From Allomuricauda sp. (lineage in GTDB: Bacteria > Bacteroidota > Bacteroidia > Flavobacteriales > Flavobacteriaceae), in the NCBI GenBank assembly GCA_030148335.1, contig JASBTQ010000005.1:21241-85240 (forward strand): a DNA stretch of 64,000 nt, given 5' to 3'. Below are positions 60,115-64,000 of this stretch, one piece after another; positions within the stretch are counted from its first letter, which is position 1, and each line of letters opens with the position of its first letter. The translations under genes were made by a program, and so were the position numbers. The notes beneath the pieces are model-generated. The model was given only the letters and a program-made list of their open reading frames with translations. It searched no databases and was not told where the DNA came from.

Positions 60115-63100
60115 TTAAAAAGTTGCTTTAATAGACATACCATATCTTCTAGAGCCTGGGCTGTTGATAAAGTCAAAACCTAAAGCGTTACCTACGCCAA
60201 CCCCAAGGTTTTCAGGGTCAAAGTTTGTTCCTTCAGGTATGTTGATACCTTTGAACCATAGGTTTTGTCCACTCACGGTAAGGCTCAAAGAGCCAAAAGG
60301 TGTTTTCTCCAAGGCTTTTTTGGGCACGGAATATCCTAGCCGAACTTCCCTTAGACGAAGTGTGCTTCCATCATAAACCTGAAGTTCGCTGGGGCCAAAG
60401 GCAACGTTGGTGAAGTAATAATCTGAGTTGTTGATTTGAATATCGTTTACAGAACCATCTGCCTTGACCCCTGGTAGGATAAAGGTGGATACACGGTCTT
60501 GGGTATCTGTTGTTAAACCTCTACCAACCAATGCTGAGATGGTATTGGCGTAGACATCGCCCCCGTGCCTGTAAGAAATATCAAATCCAAAGTTAAAGTT
60601 TTTGTAGTTGAATCCATTGCTGACATTCAACCTCCAATCTGCGTTGGGGTCACCAATTTCAAACAAACCTTGTTCCGTTACATAGTTACCTGTACTTTCC
60701 ACAACTTTGTTGCCATCGTCATCTCTCAATACGCGTGTTCCCATAATAATGCCGAATGGTCTTCCTGCAACGGCAAAGTTGGAAAGATCGGAAAATAGAC
60801 CTCCAATATTGATGTTATCGGTATCTTGGCCAAGATCAATAACAGTGGACTCATCGGCGGTAAAGTTAGCATTCACATTCCAGTTGAAACCATCTGGATT
60901 CTCATTTCTGAACAATGTAACGCCCAAATCGGCCTCAATACCCTTTACCTGGACCTCACCAATGTTGGTAACGGTTTCTGTATAACCTGTGGCAGGATCC
61001 AAAGGCCTTCTGGAAATAAGGTCGGTCGTTGTCTTCTTATAGACAGATACATCCATTGAAACCCTGTTATTTAAAAAACGGCTTTCAACCCCAAATTCCA
61101 ATTCAGTCAGGAGCTCTGGTTTCAAAGCTGGGTTGGCCAGTTCATCATCCACCCTAATGGAGGAGATCAAAGTACCATCCTTTAAAAATTCCCTAGTGTC
61201 CAAGGTTGCCGTACTGGCAACAGGATAGCCATCGAAGAAACCTGCGGAAGTTCCATAGCCCGCTCTTAGTTTTAAGAAGTTCAATCCATTTTGGGACTGT
61301 AGGCCATCAATCACAGCGGTTGGCAAGATGGACAAACTAGCTGATGGGTAAAAAATCGAATTCTCAATAAAGTTCGACACCCAATCGTTCCTGGCAGCCA
61401 GTGTCAAATAGACAAAATTGTCGTATCCGAATTCCGTTTGGGCATATACCCCTACGATATTCTGTGTTTCATCATATTGGACTGGAGCGGCAGTAGCAAA
61501 GTTGTAGTGCCTGAACACCCCAAAAATAGACTGTTGGTCGCTGGTGACCCCCTGTCTTGAAAATTCCTTCCTTCTTGAGGTAGCTCCTAAGTTCACATTG
61601 AGATCCAACTTTTCGGTCAACAAAAAGGCTCCATTGAATTGTAAGGTATGGTCCCAAATGGTGTTCTTGTTGTCATACGTTTGGTACCTACCTTGGATAT
61701 AACCTTCAGCTCCACCTTTGTTCTGTCCTATTTCGTTGCGTTCTGTATAAAAGTCCAAACCGGTCCTCCAGAACACATTGATATTGTCGTTGATTTTATA
61801 TGTGGCCTGGGAACTACCAAAAACCCGATTGGTCAACTGATTGGCAAAAGCATTTTCAGCGGTCCATCTTGGGTTTTGTATGTCATTTCCACCCCGATAA
61901 TATATACTTCTGCCATCAATAGGGCTTTGGTAGGGGAGTCCCATCAAGTCCACGCTTATTGGTGTGAAGAAGAGGTGTCCGAAAACAGATGCACCTGCCC
62001 CAAACGCACCATTACCGGTACTAGCTGCAATTGGAGGGGATTTTACATCACTCTTGGAAAAGTTCAACGTACCATTTATTGTAAAGTTATTGCTAAGCTC
62101 GGCCCTTCCACCAATGCTTATATTGGTTCTCTGTAGCTTGTTGCCGGGCGTAAAACCTTCGTCCCTTAAATTGCTGGCACTTGCATTGTAGGAAATCTTT
62201 CCGTCATCCGACCCTCCTGATGCATTGATGGCATTATTGGTCACAACCCCGGTGCGAAAGAAGTTTTCTACACTATTATAGGGTTTGAACTCGTAAGTGG
62301 CTCCTTGGTATTCAGGGAATGCAGCACGTACACCAGCGTTCACGGAATAGGGATGCCTGATCAAAATGGTGCCATTGGATGTAGTTCCTCTCCATGTAGT
62401 ATTGGGGTTGTCTTCCAGCAAGCCCCCAAAGTTATTGGGATTTGGAATATTGAAATCGGGACCCCAGTTACTAAAAAACTCCCCATATGCCTGGTCAAAA
62501 CCATTCCCATATTGGGTCTGGTAATCGGGCAATGTGGCTATTTCATTGAAGAAAATGGAAGAAGTGACCGTGATTTCTGATTTCTGCCTGCTTGCGCCTG
62601 CAGATCCAGCTTTTGTGGTGATCAAGATCACACCGTTCCTACCTGCTGTACCATAAAGGTTGGCAGCGGCCAGACCTTTTAGCACACTTACATTGGCAAT
62701 GCTGTTCGGATCTAGGTCCAGGAATCTACTGGAACCCACATTTCCATCAATGGCATCTCCTTGTGCGTTGGTATCTCCACTAAATGGAACGCCATCCACA
62801 ATGAACAAAGGCTGGTTGGAACCGGATATGGAGGTAAAGCCCCTGATGATAATGTTGGTCGCTGAACCCGATACACCACTTGCGGCGTTGATCAAAACCC
62901 CGGATGCCTTTCCATTAAGGACCCTGCCCACGTCGCCTTCGGCTTTTTGTTCAAGATCTTCGGCGCCGACGGAAGAAACCGCATAACCAAGCGCTTTCTT
63001 TTCACGCTTGATGCCCTGGGCCGTAACCACTACCTCTTCCAGTGCCTGGGCATCCTCTTCCATTTGCACGTTGATAGTGCTTGAAGCGCCCACAGTGGCC

Positions 63101-63345
63101 CTAACGGGTTTTTGCCCTATATAGGTGAAGAGTAGTGTTTGACCTTGACTTGCAGTGATTGCATAGTTTCCATCAAAATCTGTTTGGGTACCAGTGGTGG
63201 TCCCTTCAACGACAATGTTGACCCCAGGTAGCGGGAGGCCATTGGCATCCGTGACCGTACCTGTGATCGTTTTGTCTTGTGCAAAGGATATGTGCACAAC
63301 AAACGCCAATAATAGCGTTAACAATCCATTAAGTTTTGTTCTCAT
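60115..63345 (-). CDS. SusC/RagA-family TonB-linked outer-membrane transporter
   Basis: This 1076-residue TonB-dependent transporter imports a large nutrient with its SusD partner. It has a signal peptide (cut near ISFAQ), a carboxypeptidase-D regulatory-like domain (about 24-98; GTVTDANGLPLPGVNI), the TonB box-like EEVVVTAQG, a plug (about 115-225; NIIIRGFTSISGSNQPLFIVDGV) and a 22-strand barrel, ending in YGMSIKATF. No N-terminal STN anti-sigma-binding domain is present. The gene begins 497 nt from rpsL, in divergent orientation. The substrate is not clear: no hydrolase lies beside it. Confidence 0.96.
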   Translation of the reverse strand: MRTKLNGLLTLLLAFVVHISFAQDKTITGTVTDANGLPLPGVNIVVEGTTTGTQTDFDGNYAITASQGQTLLFTYIGQKPVRATVGASSTINVQMEEDAQALEEVVVTAQGIKREKKALGYAVSSVGAEDLEQKAEGDVGRVLNGKASGVLINAASGVSGSATNIIIRGFTSISGSNQPLFIVDGVPFSGDTNAQGDAIDGNVGSSRFLDLDPNSIANVSVLKGLAAANLYGTAGRNGVILITTKAGSAGASRQKSEITVTSSIFFNEIATLPDYQTQYGNGFDQAYGEFFSNWGPDFNIPNPNNFGGLLEDNPNTTWRGTTSNGTILIRHPYSVNAGVRAAFPEYQGATYEFKPYNSVENFFRTGVVTNNAINASGGSDDGKISYNASASNLRDEGFTPGNKLQRTNISIGGRAELSNNFTINGTLNFSKSDVKSPPIAASTGNGAFGAGASVFGHLFFTPISVDLMGLPYQSPIDGRSIYYRGGNDIQNPRWTAENAFANQLTNRVFGSSQATYKINDNINVFWRTGLDFYTERNEIGQNKGGAEGYIQGRYQTYDNKNTIWDHTLQFNGAFLLTEKLDLNVNLGATSRRKEFSRQGVTSDQQSIFGVFRHYNFATAAPVQYDETQNIVGVYAQTEFGYDNFVYLTLAARNDWVSNFIENSIFYPSASLSILPTAVIDGLQSQNGLNFLKLRAGYGTSAGFFDGYPVASTATLDTREFLKDGTLISSIRVDDELANPALKPELLTELEFGVESRFLNNRVSMDVSVYKKTTTDLISRRPLDPATGYTETVTNIGEVQVKGIEADLGVTLFRNENPDGFNWNVNANFTADESTVIDLGQDTDNINIGGLFSDLSNFAVAGRPFGIIMGTRVLRDDDGNKVVESTGNYVTEQGLFEIGDPNADWRLNVSNGFNYKNFNFGFDISYRHGGDVYANTISALVGRGLTTDTQDRVSTFILPGVKADGSVNDIQINNSDYYFTNVAFGPSELQVYDGSTLRLREVRLGYSVPKKALEKTPFGSLSLTVSGQNLWFKGINIPEGTNFDPENLGVGVGNALGFDFINSPGSRRYGMSIKATF

Positions 63346-63842
63346 TGTTAAATTATTTGAATTAGCTGGCAGCTAAAGTCATAATTTCATGTTAATAATC
63401 CAAACTAATTTTATAAAATCTTTAAGACTCCGCAACTAAATGCAATAAGTGCAAAATGTTTAGGATTGATTGTAGACTCTCTAATTTATGGGGGATTGAT
63501 TTGATGTTAATGCAAATATGTAGGAAACACCCCCTGATGAATGGAGGGGTATAGGGTAAATGAAACTATTTAGCACTAAAATCGGATGTTTTTGAAGTTG
63601 GAGATTGGCCTCTTTTGTGCGTTAAGTTAAAATTAACATAAGATAAGAACACACTTATACCTTAATATATTGTTGGGTAAAATCGTCTGAAATTTTCTCA
63701 AAATAGTTCTATGTCCCGTCGTGACAAATTAAATTTTTCTTCTCGTCGCAAAATTAATCGGTTAGGATTTGAATTATTCCGAAATATCACTACATTTGCA
63801 GCCCTCAAAAAGAGGGTTATACCAGTTTTTAAAAGAAATTTA
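63346..63842. other. Intergenic region between susC and rpsL (497 nt)
   Basis: No gene is seen apart from a poor 64-codon minus-strand frame. It should hold the promoters of susC and the rpsL operon. The rpsL promoter is clear (63768-63798); that of susC is not. A weak hairpin ACCCCCT/AGGGGT lies at 63529-63550. The remainder is AT-rich without structure. Confidence 0.6.
63768..63798 (+). promoter_or_regulatory. Bacteroidetes sigma-ABfr-type promoter for rpsL
   Basis: TTTG at 63768-63771, a 19-bp spacer and TACATTTG at 63791-63798 match the -33/-7 consensus (TTTG, 19-21 bp, TANNTTTG) exactly. The -7 box ends 44 nt before the rpsL ATG. Confidence 0.85.
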
Positions 63843-64000
63843 ATGCCAACAATTTCACAATTAGTACGAAAAGGAAGGGCCACGATTACCAAGAAGAGTA
63901 AATCGGCTGCTTTGGATTCGTGTCCTCAAAGAAGAGGGGTTTGTACGCGTGTGTACACCACTACACCGAAGAAACCAAACTCTGCAATGCGTAAAGTTGC
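63843..64000 (+). CDS. rpsL: 30S ribosomal protein S12, 5' part (continues past the right edge)
   Basis: The first 52 codons are visible, with the typical S12 N-terminus [13 protein letters not shown], the [24 protein letters not shown] segment of the decoding center (split here for length: residues about 26-49), and the motif TPKKPNS containing the lysines (Lys43/Lys44) equivalent to the position mutated in streptomycin-resistant strains; they are wild type. The gene normally heads the str operon (rpsL, rpsG, fusA, then rpsJ in Bacteroidetes). It is divergent from susC and has an excellent promoter. Confidence 0.96.
   Translation, partial: MPTISQLVRKGRATITKKSKSAALDSCPQRRGVCTRVYTTTPKKPNSAMRKV

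Noticed and set aside
63698..63892. 64-codon minus-strand ORF across the rpsL start
   Set aside because: It overlaps the rpsL coding start and promoter on the opposite strand and has no features.

Overview
This window is a chromosomal segment of a member of the Flavobacteriaceae (Bacteroidetes), probably close to Muricauda/Flagellimonas; the family is well supported, the genus is a guess. The evidence is type IX secretion (T9SS) and gliding genes (gldJ, porV, porP/sprF, a SprB-like adhesin, T9SS sorting domains), a SusC/SusD pair, many lipoproteins with Bacteroidetes-type lipoboxes, and -7 promoter boxes of the form TANNTTTG. No phage, transposase, rRNA, tRNA or CRISPR array was found.

Layout. 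Positions 1-522 hold the end of an orphan gene and a densely self-complementary intergenic element. From 0.5 to 8.3 kb come murF, gldJ, porV, cdd, pdhA and pdhC, linking wall synthesis, gliding/T9SS and pyruvate oxidation. From 8.4 to 13.4 kb are an M28 peptidase, an SDR, a SprT-like protein, a mannose-1-phosphate guanylyltransferase and a DUF389 membrane protein. From 13.5 to 16.8 kb are an MlaFE-type lipid ABC transporter and a PafA-like phosphatase. At 16.8-19.2 kb lies a striking secreted protein: an N-formylglutamate-amidohydrolase-like domain, nine 43-residue Asp-rich repeats and a T9SS sorting domain. From 19.4 to 25.3 kb are a glycosyltransferase, a methyltransferase, a KAS III-like enzyme and gcvP.

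From 25.4 to 33.6 kb are a UbiA-like membrane protein, an ECF sigma/zinc anti-sigma pair, an M3 peptidase, an EF-hand membrane protein and purE/purK, which diverge from a fused hpt-adk gene and obg. From 33.6 to 38.1 kb are a DUF4136 lipoprotein, a LytS/LytTR two-component pair, DoxX, a divergent SDR and a cupin. From 38.2 to 43.7 kb is an adhesin-PorP/SprF-OmpA operon. From 44.0 to 54.4 kb are mpl, radC, a deacetylase-like protein, yjjG, a three-gene envelope set, rarA, a rhomboid protease and rlmB. From 54.4 to 63.3 kb are an arylsulfotransferase-like lipoprotein, a sorbosone-dehydrogenase-like lipoprotein and a lipoprotein-SusD-SusC locus. The window ends in rpsL, which has the best promoter here.

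Most genes are ordinary housekeeping or envelope genes. The parts most worth a second look are the repeat-bearing secreted amidohydrolase, the hpt-adk fusion with its internal ribosome-binding site, the structured element at 308-501, the identical 35-nt leader before two genes, the LytS/LytTR upstream region, and several enzymes lacking family-typical catalytic residues.
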